A stretch of DNA of 64,000 bases from Alkalibacterium subtropicum (GCF_900112455.1 NZ_FOLT01000001.1:308323-372322), one strand, 5' to 3'; positions 29,209 to 38,396 are shown, counted from the first letter of the stretch. Notes: generated from the letters alone by a model not told the origin. Numbers and translations: made by a program.

Positions 29209-29558
29209 ATGAGAAAGAATGGAAAAAAGTAGTAGAAAGAGGGTCAGTAGTTCCGCCTTATTATGAACCTGCGCACTCAGCGCAAAGTGTGTATTGGACA
29301 GGTGAGATTGAAGGAGAGCATCACGAAGAGTATCTAGGTGAAATGCCTCAGACTTATTATGACAAAAGATACGTTGATTGGTTTTACTACACATTCACAG
29401 CGCTAGAACCAGATCCAGATGAGATAGGAATGTATATATACAGAAGAACAGATGAGGACGAAGGAGTATTTGAATTTGACGAGTGGTACTCAACATATAT
29501 CGAAAACACCTCACATTGGAAGACTGAAAAAGAGTTTATGAAAGGAGCAGACGAATGA
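29205..29558 (+). CDS. Phage protein of unknown function, 117 residues
   Basis: Behind GGAGCAG, coupled to the gene before it. Very acidic and aromatic (EEYLGEMPQTYYDKRYVDWF, ALEPDPDEIGMYIYRR). Not recognised; the composition is unusual but fits small phage accessory proteins. Confidence 0.6.
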   Translation: MNEKEWKKVVERGSVVPPYYEPAHSAQSVYWTGEIEGEHHEEYLGEMPQTYYDKRYVDWFYYTFTALEPDPDEIGMYIYRRTDEDEGVFEFDEWYSTYIENTSHWKTEKEFMKGADE

Positions 29559-29755
29559 ATAAACAAGATGAATTGATGGCTCTAGCAATAAGTAAATTAA
29601 ATAAAATACTGCAGGGCGAAAAGGTAGAACGTGTGCAGATTGATGCAGAGGATAATATGGCATACGACGGGACATATAGCTTTGATGTACATGTCGTTTA
29701 TAAACCACTTCCGTTTGAATATGAAAAAGCGGATGAGGAGGCAACGAAAAAATGA
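29555..29755 (+). CDS. Phage protein of unknown function, 66 residues
   Basis: Behind AAAGGAGC, overlapping the previous stop by four bases. Sequence LMALAISKLNKILQGEKVER then an acidic beta-rich half. Not recognised. Confidence 0.6.
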   Translation: MNKQDELMALAISKLNKILQGEKVERVQIDAEDNMAYDGTYSFDVHVVYKPLPFEYEKADEEATKK

Positions 29756-30048
29756 ATAAACGAAAGAAGAAAAAAGCAGTCAAACAAGCATTGGATCATA
29801 TAAAAAGTAATGAAATGACAAAACACGACTGGACAGTCTTAAACACGATTGGCAAACACGAGGTCAGGCGAGAGTATGGTGTCGATCCGCATACTGTAAG
29901 AGCGATGATATATTTAAAAAACACGGATCCGACCAGCGTTGGTCAAATAATCAGAAACATGAAAAGAGCATTAGAAGAAGCGATGGAAAACATTGGAGAA
30001 GCATTTATGAGAATGGCTGGAAAGTTAAGGGTGAGTGATGATGACTAA
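29752..30048 (+). CDS. Phage protein of unknown function, 98 residues
   Basis: Basic N-terminus (MNKRKKKKAVKQALDHIK) and a helical C-terminus. It lies directly before recU and overlaps it by eight bases. EVRREYGVDPHTVRAMIYLK may be a DNA-contacting helix pair. Not recognised. Confidence 0.6.
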   Translation: MNKRKKKKAVKQALDHIKSNEMTKHDWTVLNTIGKHEVRREYGVDPHTVRAMIYLKNTDPTSVGQIIRNMKRALEEAMENIGEAFMRMAGKLRVSDDD

Positions 30049-30550
30049 ACGAAGCTACAGCGCATTGAAGGCAAAACGCAACGGTGAACGCTTTGAGCAT
30101 CTTATTGATGTGACCTGTGCACATTACAGTCTAAGAGGATTAGCGCACATCCAGAAGACGCCGGAACCATTGAAGCCAATCAAGGCTATGAATCGATCGA
30201 AAGGATTGTATCAGGCAGTCTTTACAAAGAAGGCACAACCAGATTACACGGGCACTTTGCAAAACGGTCAATCGATTGTATTTGAAGCGAAACATACAGA
30301 ATCAACTAATATCGCCTTCGACCGTATAAACGCAGCGCAAGAAAGAGATTTGAAGTTACATGACCATTTGGGAGCCAGAGCGCTAGTCGTAGTGAGTTTT
30401 GCAATGAAAAAATTCTATGCAGTACCATGGCCGTCCTGGGTATATTTGAAAGAAAACAGTGGTAAGAAATCAGTTAATCAAACCGATCTGGTTGATTATG
30501 AAATATCAACCGATAAAGGGCTATTGAATCTACTCGGGGGCATAGTTTAG
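30041..30550 (+). CDS. recU: RecU-like Holliday junction resolvase
   Basis: 169 residues. RNGERFEHLID, TKKAQPDYTG and IVFEAKHTES form the nuclease core (D...E-x-K) of RecU; a C-terminal VVVSFAMKKFYAVPW strand pair completes it. AAGGGTGA at 30027-30034 places the start at ATG 30041 and not the adjacent GTG/ATG at 30035/30038. It resolves recombination intermediates, fitting the YqaJ/RecT system upstream. Confidence 0.9.
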   Translation: MTKRSYSALKAKRNGERFEHLIDVTCAHYSLRGLAHIQKTPEPLKPIKAMNRSKGLYQAVFTKKAQPDYTGTLQNGQSIVFEAKHTESTNIAFDRINAAQERDLKLHDHLGARALVVVSFAMKKFYAVPWPSWVYLKENSGKKSVNQTDLVDYEISTDKGLLNLLGGIV

Positions 30551-30559
30551 GAGGCGCAC

Positions 30560-30883
30560 ATGGATACGTTCACTAATTTTATAAAAAGAGAACCGTACTT
30601 AAAAAGTAAGCTGAAAGAAGAAGTGGAAATTGATGGCGTGACACGGTATAAGAACGAGCATGTAGTCTATTTAAACGCTAAAGGTGAATTTGAGGGAAAA
30701 ATAATCGGGTTTTACGAGGTAAGCGCCTTGGTTAGGGATCAAACGACAAGAGAAATAACGTGTGTTAACTTCAAAAACCTAATAGATCCTGATACAGACA
30801 AGCGATATAAAAAAGCTAAAAACAAATACGGTAGACACGGGATGAAACTAACACCGACAATTGAAAGGGTGAAAGTAAAATGA
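30560..30883 (+). CDS. Phage protein of unknown function, 107 residues
   Basis: Behind GGAGGCG. Alternating beta strands ([20 protein letters not shown]) and a basic end ([17 protein letters not shown]). It overlaps the ssb start by four bases. Not recognised; nucleic-acid binding is possible from charge and neighbours. Confidence 0.6.
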   Translation: MDTFTNFIKREPYLKSKLKEEVEIDGVTRYKNEHVVYLNAKGEFEGKIIGFYEVSALVRDQTTREITCVNFKNLIDPDTDKRYKKAKNKYGRHGMKLTPTIERVKVK

Positions 30884-31368
30884 TTAACAATGTCACAATA
30901 GTGGGGCGTTTAACTAGAGATGCAGAACTCAGATACACCGGATCCGGAATCGCAGTAGCGAGTTTTACAATTGCGGCAGAGAGACCATACACCAATGCAC
31001 AAGGAGAAAGAGAAACAGACTTCATAAACTGCGTAGTCTGGAAGAAAACAGCCGAAGCCTTATCAAATTATACGAGAAAAGGATCGTTAGTTGGAATAAC
31101 AGGACGAATCCAAACAAGGAACTATGAAGGTAATGACGGAAAGAGAGTTTACGTAACCGAAGTGGTAGCTGAAAACGTTAAGTTTTTAGAACCAAAGAAA
31201 ACAAATGAGCATGGTTCAAACGCTCCGGAAGGTAATTATACACCGAAAAACAAAAATAGCTCACAGAGTGAAAATAAGGGTAATAACGGTTATCAGAATT
31301 ATGATGAAGATCCATTCGAAAATAACAGAGACAGCATCGACATCTCAGATGATGATCTGCCGTTTTGA
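30880..31368 (+). CDS. ssb: Single-stranded DNA-binding protein
   Basis: 162 residues. [20 protein letters not shown] and [20 protein letters not shown] form the OB fold; the linker is Asn/Gln rich, and the tail ends DISDDDLPF, the partner-binding acidic tip that recruits replication proteins. It coats phage replication intermediates. Confidence 0.97.
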   Translation: MINNVTIVGRLTRDAELRYTGSGIAVASFTIAAERPYTNAQGERETDFINCVVWKKTAEALSNYTRKGSLVGITGRIQTRNYEGNDGKRVYVTEVVAENVKFLEPKKTNEHGSNAPEGNYTPKNKNSSQSENKGNNGYQNYDEDPFENNRDSIDISDDDLPF

Positions 31369-31379
31369 GGAGTGAATTA

Positions 31380-31514
31380 ATGGATTTATTTAGAAAAGTA
31401 GTCGAAGGATTAACAATGATGATTATACTGGGGATGTTTTTTGGACTCTGCTTAGTCATATTAGGACTGATTCTTAGAGGAGTAATAAGCGTGTGGAGTT
31501 TTCTCCCAATTTAA
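31380..31514 (+). CDS. Small membrane protein, 44 residues
   Basis: ATG 31380 behind GAGGAG. One long hydrophobic segment (MMIILGMFFGLCLVILGLIL) after a short basic start. Function unknown; it ends just before a hairpin. Confidence 0.6.
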   Translation: MDLFRKVVEGLTMMIILGMFFGLCLVILGLILRGVISVWSFLPI

Positions 31515-31521
31515 TATAAAA

Positions 31522-31556
31522 AAAGACACGTCACTCAAAAAAGCAGCAACGTGTCG
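31522..31556. repeat. Intergenic hairpin, copy 2 of a repeated element
   Basis: GACACGT (31525-31531) and ACGTGTC (31549-31555) form a 7-bp stem, with an A-tract before it. It is followed by ATTATAACA (31567-31575) and the ribosome binding site of the late regulator, as in copy 1 at 25927-25952. Confidence 0.55.
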
Positions 31557-31589
31557 ACCTAATAAAATTATAACACAAGGAGTGACGTA

Positions 31590-32012
31590 ATGTTCCCAGA
31601 AATAGACAACGAGAAGACAAAGGGAAACGTCCATCGCTTATTATCTCATTATCGTTCAATGGCAAGGCTAGCGGATGAAGAGTACACTCCAAAAATAACC
31701 GCTACCTTCTCATTGGAACTCAAAGGATCCGGCGGGAAACCGAGTGACCAGGTCGGGAATGCTGTTGCAAGGAAAGTAACGGCAGAAAGAGAGCTATGGA
31801 AGATCGGCAGAGCCATGAACAAGCTGAATGCTTATCATCGTCAACTGTTGCATGACAGGTACATAGATAAGCGAGAATTCACCGATGTGATGATTTACAT
31901 GGATCTAGGGATGAGTAAAAGCACGTATTATAGAGAGCTAGAGAATTCTTTGATAGAATTTGCTGAGAGCTACGATAGTGGGCGTTTGTTGGTAGAAATT
32001 GAAGAAGATTGA
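31590..32012 (+). CDS. ArpU-type late gene transcription regulator
   Basis: 140 residues. KVTAERELWKIGRAMNKLNAYHRQLLHDRY and YMDLGMSKSTYYRELENSLIEF (split for reading) match the ArpU/RinA-like sigma-factor-fold regulators that switch on phage packaging and structural genes. It lies immediately before the terminase genes, at the usual place. The start is ATG 31590 behind AAGGAGTG. Confidence 0.87.
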   Translation: MFPEIDNEKTKGNVHRLLSHYRSMARLADEEYTPKITATFSLELKGSGGKPSDQVGNAVARKVTAERELWKIGRAMNKLNAYHRQLLHDRYIDKREFTDVMIYMDLGMSKSTYYRELENSLIEFAESYDSGRLLVEIEED

Positions 32013-32038
32013 GGGCAGCACAAGGTAAACCGATAAAT

Positions 32039-32044
32039 TATAAT
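32039..32044 (+). promoter_or_regulatory. Possible late promoter -10
   Basis: A perfect TATAAT at 32039-32044 has no recognisable -35. That is what an activator-dependent promoter (ArpU target) would look like. It lies 230 bases before the terminase small subunit. Confidence 0.4.
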
Positions 32045-32135
32045 AGTAGTATGGAAAAGTATAGAGCGAGAGAAAAACACCGACAGAAGGCCTCCTGGAA
32101 AAACGTTCCTCAGCTTCTATACAAAAAAACCTATT

Positions 32136-32166
32136 AAAGGGCTGTCCGATTGGGCGGCTCTTTTTT
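32136..32166 (+). terminator. Intrinsic terminator in the late leader
   Basis: AGGGCTGTCC pairs with GGGCGGCTCT (with three G-T pairs) around GATT, followed by six T. It separates early from late transcription or acts as a leader attenuator for the late operon. Confidence 0.75.
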
Positions 32167-32177
32167 ACATATTTTGC

Positions 32178-32236
32178 AAACTGCACATACCGATCATAGA
32201 GTTTCCTCCTTTCTCTTCTCTTGGTATGTGTAGTTT
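32178..32236. repeat. 14-bp inverted repeat just upstream of the terminase genes
   Basis: AAACTGCACATACC (32178-32191) is repeated inverted as GGTATGTGTAGTTT (32223-32236), with one mismatch, 31 bases apart. The position beside terS fits a packaging (pac/cos) recognition region or a late regulator site. This is inference. Confidence 0.6.
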
Positions 32237-32272
32237 AGAGAATATCATACACGGAAAGAAAGGTGATGGAAA

Positions 32273-32722
32273 ATGGCGAAACTGACAGTTAAACAGCAGC
32301 GCTTTGCGGATGAGTACATCATCAGTGGAAATGCGACAGAGGCGGCTAAAAAAGCTGGATACAGTAAGAAGACAGCTCGGTTCATAGGAAATGAAAACTT
32401 AACAAAACCTAACATAAAAACCTATATAGATGATCGCTTGAAAGAGTTAGAAGATAAACAAATAGCTAAGCAAGATGAAATCATGAAATACCTAACGTCT
32501 ATTATGCGAGGAGAGCAGCAAGAACAAGTCCTGCGAGGTATGGGAGAAGGATTCCAGGAGATAGATGATATGGATGTGAGCGCAAAAGATCGGATAAAGG
32601 CGGCTGAACTGCTAGGTAAACGCTATGCACTGTGGACAGATAAAACGGAATTATCCGGAGCGGTCGGCATGGTCCAGATAATAGATGATATCCCTGAAGG
32701 TGAAGAGAATGCTGGCGACTAG
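32273..32722 (+). CDS. terS: Terminase small subunit
   Basis: 149 residues. LTVKQQRFADEYIISGNATEAAKKAGYS is the N-terminal HTH of the XtmA/Terminase_2 family. The middle is helical for oligomerisation. It recognises the packaging site and feeds DNA to the large subunit, whose start overlaps its last 14 bases. ATG 32273 follows AAGGTGATGG. Confidence 0.95.
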   Translation: MAKLTVKQQRFADEYIISGNATEAAKKAGYSKKTARFIGNENLTKPNIKTYIDDRLKELEDKQIAKQDEIMKYLTSIMRGEQQEQVLRGMGEGFQEIDDMDVSAKDRIKAAELLGKRYALWTDKTELSGAVGMVQIIDDIPEGEENAGD

Positions 32723-33965
32723 ATACAGTCTAACCGACATTATCGCACCTTCTTTTTATAGCATTCATCATTTCTTAAAAAATAAGATATACGATCATTA
32801 CTGGCTGCAAGGTGGTCGTGGTTCTACCAAATCATCCTTTGCCTCTGTAGAGATTATAACAGGGATGATGAGTGATCCGGATGCCAATGCTGTTGTCCTG
32901 AGAAAAGTTAAAGAAACCCTCAGAGAATCTGTATATGAACAGATGTTGTGGGCGATAGACAAGCTAGGTGTTTCTCACTTATGGCATGCCTCGATTAGTC
33001 CAATGAATATAACCTATATTCCAACCGGTCAAAAGATCGTATTTAAAGGAGCTGACAACCCTAAGAAAGTTAAAGGTAGTAAATTTAGACGAGGATACGC
33101 CAAATTCATCTGGTATGAAGAAGTAGACGAGTTTTCAAGTATGGCTGACATCCGGAATATTAACCAAACGTTAATCAGAGGTGGTAATGATATCCAAGTC
33201 ATCTATACATACAACCCACCTCAATCTCAAAACAACTGGGTCAATTCCGAGGTTGAATCTCAAAGGCATAGAAGCGATACGTTGGTACATTCCAGCACAT
33301 ACCTAACAGTTCCACCAGAATGGTTAGGTGAGCAGTTTATTAGTGATGCGGAGCATTTAAAAGAAACGAAACCGGAAAAGTATGAGCATGAGTACATGGG
33401 GATCGTAACCGGTACAGGTGCAGAGGTCTTTACTAACATTATAAATAGACGGATCAGCGATGATGAAATTAAACGATTCGACAAAATAAGGCGTGGTCTT
33501 GACTTTGGTTTTGCAGCAGATCCGCTCCACTACATGGAAAACTACTTGGATAAGGCACGACGGAAGCTATATATCTTCGCAGAAATCCATAAAACCGGCA
33601 TGAAAAACAAAGCGGCTGTTGATGCGATTAAGAAAATCAATAAAATTAATGGCTGGATCACTGCGGATAGTGCTGAACCAAGAACCATAGCTGAATTCGA
33701 AGAGCTAGGATTACGTATCGACCCAGCCAAAAAAGGTCCTGGATCCGTTGAACATGGGATTAAGTTCCTGCAAGACTTGAATGAGATAATCATTGACCCG
33801 GAGCGCTGCCCGAATACCTATAGAGAGTTCTCAAGTTATGAAATCGAACGAGACTCCCACGGGAATTTAAAAGGCACGTATCCGGACAAGGATAATCATA
33901 GCATTGATACATGCAGATACAGTTTAGAGGATGAAATGAAGCCAAACGGCAAATGGCTATATTAG
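32709..33965 (+). CDS. terL: Terminase large subunit, PBSX type
   Basis: 418 residues from ATG 32709, behind AGGTGAAGAG; the frame from 32685 lies further inside terS. ATPase Walker A is GGRGSTKSS; the Walker B-like segment is FIWYEEVDEF. The C-terminal RNase-H-like nuclease holds GLDFGFAADP, TADSAEP and DNHSIDTCRYSLED. It powers DNA packaging and cuts the concatemer. Confidence 0.96.
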   Translation: MLATRYSLTDIIAPSFYSIHHFLKNKIYDHYWLQGGRGSTKSSFASVEIITGMMSDPDANAVVLRKVKETLRESVYEQMLWAIDKLGVSHLWHASISPMNITYIPTGQKIVFKGADNPKKVKGSKFRRGYAKFIWYEEVDEFSSMADIRNINQTLIRGGNDIQVIYTYNPPQSQNNWVNSEVESQRHRSDTLVHSSTYLTVPPEWLGEQFISDAEHLKETKPEKYEHEYMGIVTGTGAEVFTNIINRRISDDEIKRFDKIRRGLDFGFAADPLHYMENYLDKARRKLYIFAEIHKTGMKNKAAVDAIKKINKINGWITADSAEPRTIAEFEELGLRIDPAKKGPGSVEHGIKFLQDLNEIIIDPERCPNTYREFSSYEIERDSHGNLKGTYPDKDNHSIDTCRYSLEDEMKPNGKWLY

Positions 33966-33977
33966 AGAGGTGATTGA

Positions 33978-35474
33978 ATGGACAGTAAGTATTTATTAAG
34001 CGACAATCCCGCAACGATCGCTATGGCATTAAATAAAGCGATTGATGAGGATAATCAATCAAAAGCAAAAGAAAACGCAAAGACAGGCCAACGGTATTAC
34101 GATTACAAGCATGATATTTTAGATAATCGCATCTTTTATATCGATGATAATGATGTGCTGCAAGAGGATAAAAATGCTTCAAATGTAAAAATACCTCATG
34201 CATTCTTCACTGAACAAGTCGATCAGAAAGTCCAGTATCTGTTATCCAATCCAGTTGAAATAGAATTGGAAGATGAACAGTTCAAGAAACGCCTTGAAGA
34301 GTATTACGATGAAGATTTCCAACTGTTCCTCCAGGAAGCACTGGAGGGGGCGTCTAAAAAAGGTCACGAATATGTTTTTGCCAAAACGAACGAATCAGAC
34401 AGATTGTGCTTCCAAGTTTCTGATAGCATTAACACGTTTGTCGTCCATGATGATAACGGTAAGAACAAGCGCATAATCCGGTATTATAACAAAGATATTT
34501 TTAGAGAAGGCAAAGATATAACAGTGACAGTTGCTGAAGTGTGGGATGAGAAACAAGTCACCTTCTATGTCACAGATAAAAACAAACGATTTAAGTTTGA
34601 CGAAACAAGAGAGTTGAATCCTCGTCCACACGTGATTGCTAAAGACGAAAAAGGGATGCTGCTTAAACGATCCATGGATACCTTACCATTTTATCGATTA
34701 TCTAATAATAAAGCAGAGAAGACGGATTTAGAACCGATTAAAGCATTGATTGACGACTATGATCTGATGGCAGCATTCTTATCTAATAACCTTCAAGACT
34801 TCTCAGAAGCCATTTATGTTGTACGAGGTTTCCGAGGTGATGATTTAAGTAAGCTGAGACAGAATATCAAAGCTAAAAAGACGGTGAGTGTCGGATCTGA
34901 TGGTGGAGTGGACGTGCAGACGGTAGCTATCCCGACTGAAGCGCGGAAAACCAAGCTGGAAATTGATAAAGATGCCATTTACAAGTTTGGTATGGCCTTT
35001 GATTCAACTCAGGTCGGTGATGGCAATATTACGAACGTTGTGATTAAATCGCGGTATGCGTTGTTAGATATGAAAGCCAATAAAGCAGAAGTAAGATTGA
35101 GAGCGATGCTGAAGTGGATCAATGAGATGATTGTGGCAGATATTAACAGGCGCTTTAATACATCGTATAAAGCTCAGGACATTAAAGTAAATATTGTAAG
35201 AGAAGCGATGGTCAACGAAAAGGACATCGTCGAAATTGAACGAATCGAAGCCGAAACTAAGCAGATTATTATTGAATCGATATTGGCTGTAGCTCCTAGG
35301 TTGGATGACGAAAATGTACTGAAGTTAATCTGCGAACAATTCGAACTGGACTGGGAAGAGGTACAGCTGCTCATTGAAGAACAGGGATACTCATCCGGTT
35401 TGCAAGATGATACTGATCCGCCAGAAGAGGGTGTAGAAAATGCAGCAGCTGGACAAGTGGCACAAGGAGCTTGA
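33978..35474 (+). CDS. Portal protein, SPP1 gp6 family
   Basis: 498 residues. KTGQRYYDYKHDILDNRI, PHAFFTEQVDQKVQYLLSNP, and NLQDFSEAIYVVRGFRG are typical of SPP1-like portals. It forms the dodecameric ring at the head vertex through which DNA passes. The gene ends 35 bases into the next one. The C-terminus is acidic and Glu/Pro rich. Confidence 0.93.
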   Translation: MDSKYLLSDNPATIAMALNKAIDEDNQSKAKENAKTGQRYYDYKHDILDNRIFYIDDNDVLQEDKNASNVKIPHAFFTEQVDQKVQYLLSNPVEIELEDEQFKKRLEEYYDEDFQLFLQEALEGASKKGHEYVFAKTNESDRLCFQVSDSINTFVVHDDNGKNKRIIRYYNKDIFREGKDITVTVAEVWDEKQVTFYVTDKNKRFKFDETRELNPRPHVIAKDEKGMLLKRSMDTLPFYRLSNNKAEKTDLEPIKALIDDYDLMAAFLSNNLQDFSEAIYVVRGFRGDDLSKLRQNIKAKKTVSVGSDGGVDVQTVAIPTEARKTKLEIDKDAIYKFGMAFDSTQVGDGNITNVVIKSRYALLDMKANKAEVRLRAMLKWINEMIVADINRRFNTSYKAQDIKVNIVREAMVNEKDIVEIERIEAETKQIIIESILAVAPRLDDENVLKLICEQFELDWEEVQLLIEEQGYSSGLQDDTDPPEEGVENAAAGQVAQGA

Positions 35475-36348
35475 ACAACTAAGTAACAGGTCCTATGAAG
35501 AACTGGATAATGAATTGTTTGACTTCTATAAAAAAGCACTCAAAGAGCTGAAAGTTGAGATTAAACAATACATTGATAATTATGATCAACTTTCTTTTTC
35601 TAAACGCTTAGCTGTCGATAGTCAGTTAGAGGTTGCCAAGCGAATCGATGAGATTTTATGGGCACTGGAATCAGTAAAGCAACCCTCTATAACAAAGCAT
35701 ATAAAAAACGAAGCAACACTTGGTTATCAAGGTGTTTTCTATGCACTTGAAGGCAGTGAGAACATTCAGCTTGATTTTAATAGACTAAGCGAAAGCTATA
35801 TTGAACGATTAGTTGATAAAAAGATAGCCGGAAAGACTCTTTCCAAACGATTGTATGAGCAGCGCGATCAATTGGCAAAAACCGTCACTAACGAACTGCT
35901 GAATGCTACGACACATCGAAAAAGTTATGCTGATGTTGCTAAAAACGTTGGAGAGTTGACCGAAGCAAGCTATAAGCAAGCGCTCAGAATAGCAAGAACT
36001 GAAGGTGGAAGGGTCCAGTCAACGACTAAGCAGAAAGCCTACCAAGCAGCTGAAGCTAAAGGCGTTAGGATGCAAAAGCGTTGGCAAGCTACTCTGGATA
36101 AAAAAACACGACATCAACATCAGGAGTTAGATGGTCAAACAGTAGATATTAATGAAAAATTTATTTTTAACGGACATACCGCTGACGGCCCACGCTTATT
36201 TGGCGTAGCTGGTTTGGATATCAACTGCCGATGCACGACTATATCGATAGTTAATGGCCTATCTCCAAGTGTGAGAAAGGATAATGAGACCAAAAAGGTT
36301 ATTAAATATAAAAATTATAAAGAATGGGCAGAAAAGAAAGGAGTGTAA
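35440..36348 (+). CDS. Minor head protein, SPP1 gp7 family head morphogenesis
   Basis: 302 residues. The C-terminal third contains IARTEGGRVQSTTKQKAY and TLDKKTRHQHQELDGQTVD...GLDINCRC, the Phage_Mu_F/SPP1 gp7 motif with its His/Cys cluster. Family members bind the portal and are packaged in the head. The long N-terminus is helical. Confidence 0.92.
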   Translation: MQQLDKWHKELEQLSNRSYEELDNELFDFYKKALKELKVEIKQYIDNYDQLSFSKRLAVDSQLEVAKRIDEILWALESVKQPSITKHIKNEATLGYQGVFYALEGSENIQLDFNRLSESYIERLVDKKIAGKTLSKRLYEQRDQLAKTVTNELLNATTHRKSYADVAKNVGELTEASYKQALRIARTEGGRVQSTTKQKAYQAAEAKGVRMQKRWQATLDKKTRHQHQELDGQTVDINEKFIFNGHTADGPRLFGVAGLDINCRCTTISIVNGLSPSVRKDNETKKVIKYKNYKEWAEKKGV

Positions 36349-36351
36349 GCC

Positions 36352-36420
36352 GTGCGGATAAAAAAATTTATTGTAAAGGCGCTTAATTGGATTGTGCTGA
36401 AGTTCTACCGTGTGAAGTAG
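36352..36420 (+). CDS. Possible 22-residue basic peptide
   Basis: GTG 36352 behind AAAGGAG gives MRIKKFIVKALNWIVLKFYR plus VK. Very basic and hydrophobic. Reality is uncertain; only the ribosome binding site and absence of overlap support it. Confidence 0.35.
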   Translation: MRIKKFIVKALNWIVLKFYRVK

Positions 36421-36489
36421 GAAGGAAGTGATCGCTGTGAAAACAGCCTATCTCGTTTGTTATTGAACGTCATCAATAAGGAGTGGTAA

Positions 36490-36690
36490 ATGATGGAAGT
36501 GCAGGACGTAAGCAACAGAGTCGCAAAAATTGAAGCTATTAAAGGTGATTATGAAGCAGCGCATGATATGGAAGATGAATTATATTCGGATGTGCTAGAA
36601 CATATCGCTGCAGGCGGGAGAAACGGTCAAGCCTTAGTTAAAGAAGCGCTAAAAGCGAAAAGCATTAAATTCCCACGATATTCAGCATAA
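36490..36690 (+). CDS. Small phage protein, 66 residues
   Basis: Behind AAGGAGTGG. EVQDVSNRVAKIEAIKGDYEA, helical, ends in a basic stretch (KEALKAKSIKFPRYSA). It lies between the head morphogenesis gene and scaffold, as small unknown genes often do. Not recognised. Confidence 0.65.
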   Translation: MMEVQDVSNRVAKIEAIKGDYEAAHDMEDELYSDVLEHIAAGGRNGQALVKEALKAKSIKFPRYSA

Positions 36691-36745
36691 TCGAACAGTC
36701 TACTTTGCAAAAACAGCTATTTTTTAAAATAGGAATACTTAACTA

Positions 36746-36775
36746 AGTCATAAGTCGAACTTATGGCTCTTTTTT
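36746..36775 (+). terminator. Intrinsic terminator inside the head gene block
   Basis: AGTCATAAGT pairs with ACTTATGGCT around CGA, followed by a T run. It lies 105 bases before the scaffold gene, so it may set the ratio of packaging to capsid gene transcripts. Confidence 0.75.
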
Positions 36776-36879
36776 ATGTCCTGGAGAATGACTTGAAAAG
36801 TCTCATTACCGACTGTGAGCGGAATATCTCACAACTCTAACTGGTACCGACCAGAATAAAAAGGAATGGAGCTTGCAAC

Positions 36880-37449
36880 ATGGATATTGAAGAAATACTA
36901 AAGAAACACATCAACGAAGAGGGCAAATTCGACCAAATTGCTGCAGCAAAAGAGTTAAAAGAAACACAAGGGAAAGAATTTGTGCCGAAATCGGAGTTCA
37001 ATTCAAAGAATGAAGAGTTGAAGAGTGCCAATGCAACGCTAGAAACGCTAAAAAAAGAAAATAAAGACGTCGAAGCATTGCAAACGAAGGTCCAAGAGCA
37101 CGAAACAAAAGCTAAGGAGCTTCAAGAAGCATTGGTGAACGAACGAAAGACCTTTGCTGTTAAAGAAGCATTAACTAAAGAAGGCGTTTCTGATGTCGAT
37201 TATATGCTTTATAAACTTGGAGAGTTAGAAGTCGATAAAGACGGAAACGTGAAAGAACTGGATAGTAAAGTAAAAGAGCTAAAAGAAGCCAATCCATCGT
37301 TTTTTAAAGCTGAGAAAGATAATGAGCAAGACAACAACCCTCCTGGGTATCAAGTTATCGATAATGGATTAGATACTGGGAAACAAACCGATCCGATCGA
37401 AGCGGCAACAGCAGATTTCGAAGCAGCTTTAGGTATTACTAACAACTAA
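36880..37449 (+). CDS. Scaffolding protein (GP20-like)
   Basis: 189 residues. The central region (EELKSANATLETLKKENKDV to LQEALVNERKTFAVKEAL) is a long coiled coil typical of phage scaffolds, and the C-terminus is charged with a Pro-rich linker. It stands immediately before the major capsid gene. ATG 36880 follows GGAGCTT. Confidence 0.88.
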   Translation: MDIEEILKKHINEEGKFDQIAAAKELKETQGKEFVPKSEFNSKNEELKSANATLETLKKENKDVEALQTKVQEHETKAKELQEALVNERKTFAVKEALTKEGVSDVDYMLYKLGELEVDKDGNVKELDSKVKELKEANPSFFKAEKDNEQDNNPPGYQVIDNGLDTGKQTDPIEAATADFEAALGITNN

Positions 37450-37470
37450 TAAAAGAAAAGAGGAATTTAA

Positions 37471-38382
37471 ATGCCAAACGTATTAGAATATTCAAAAATC
37501 TTCCAACCATCACTCGACAAACAAGTGGTACAAGAATCTACTACAGGCTGGATGGAAGCAAATGACAACTTAATTAAATATAACGGCGGGAACGAAGTGA
37601 AACTCCCTAACATTTTGATGGATGGTCTGGCTGACTACGACCGCACAAATGGCTTCGTCGGTGGAGACGTCACACTGGAATGGAAAACCTACTCTCTTAC
37701 TCAAGACCGTGGCCGTACATTCTCTATTGATGCAATGGACGTAGACGAAACCAATTTTGTCACAACAGCCGGCACAGTCATGGGTGAGTTCCAACGTGTT
37801 CAAGTCGTTCCTGAAATCGATGCCTATCGTTATTCTAAACTGGCAACATTGGCAATTGATGCTGAACAGACCCGCTCAATCGCTATTACATCAAGCAATA
37901 TCCTGGATGAGATCCTGGCTGATTTGAACAACATGGAAGATGAAATCGGTGCAAAAGACGTCGTAATCACTATGAATCCGATCATGGCTGGTATGTTAGG
38001 CAAAGCAGGTAAAGACTTCATTTCGAAAGCAATGCTGGCAAAAGGCGCGCTGTCTGTAGAAGTTCAGTCGTTCAATGGTAACCCGATTGTCAAAGCGCCA
38101 TCAAAACTATTAAAAACAGCGTTCGAGTTCCTGGATGGTACGACTGCAGGACAAGAAGCCGGTGGGTTTAAAGTCGCTTCAAATGCATTGGACATCAACT
38201 GGTTGATCGCTACGAAAGACGCGCCGATCGCTGTTTCTAAAACAGACAAGGTCCGCACATTTACACCAGAAACGAACCAAAAGGCAGATGCTTGGAAAGT
38301 GGACTACCGCAAATACCACGATCTATGGGTGCCAGCAAGCAAGCTGAAATCTATTTACGCCAACACTAAACCCGTAGCATAA
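37471..38382 (+). CDS. Major capsid protein
   Basis: 303 residues. YSKIFQPSLDKQVVQESTTGW at the N-terminus, SLTQDRGRTFSIDAMDVDET, EFQRVQVVPEIDAYRYSKL and MVDYRKYHDLWVPASKL-type end match HK97-fold capsid proteins of Lactobacillales siphophages. It follows the scaffold by 21 bases with a good AAGAGG site. No maturation protease is seen, consistent with a separate scaffold. Confidence 0.93.
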   Translation: MPNVLEYSKIFQPSLDKQVVQESTTGWMEANDNLIKYNGGNEVKLPNILMDGLADYDRTNGFVGGDVTLEWKTYSLTQDRGRTFSIDAMDVDETNFVTTAGTVMGEFQRVQVVPEIDAYRYSKLATLAIDAEQTRSIAITSSNILDEILADLNNMEDEIGAKDVVITMNPIMAGMLGKAGKDFISKAMLAKGALSVEVQSFNGNPIVKAPSKLLKTAFEFLDGTTAGQEAGGFKVASNALDINWLIATKDAPIAVSKTDKVRTFTPETNQKADAWKVDYRKYHDLWVPASKLKSIYANTKPVA

Positions 38383-38396
38383 GAGGAGGTTGACTG

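Noticed and set aside
32051..32137. 28-residue ORF starting MEKYRAREKH upstream of terS
   Set aside because: No ribosome binding site, and the frame runs into the terminator stem.
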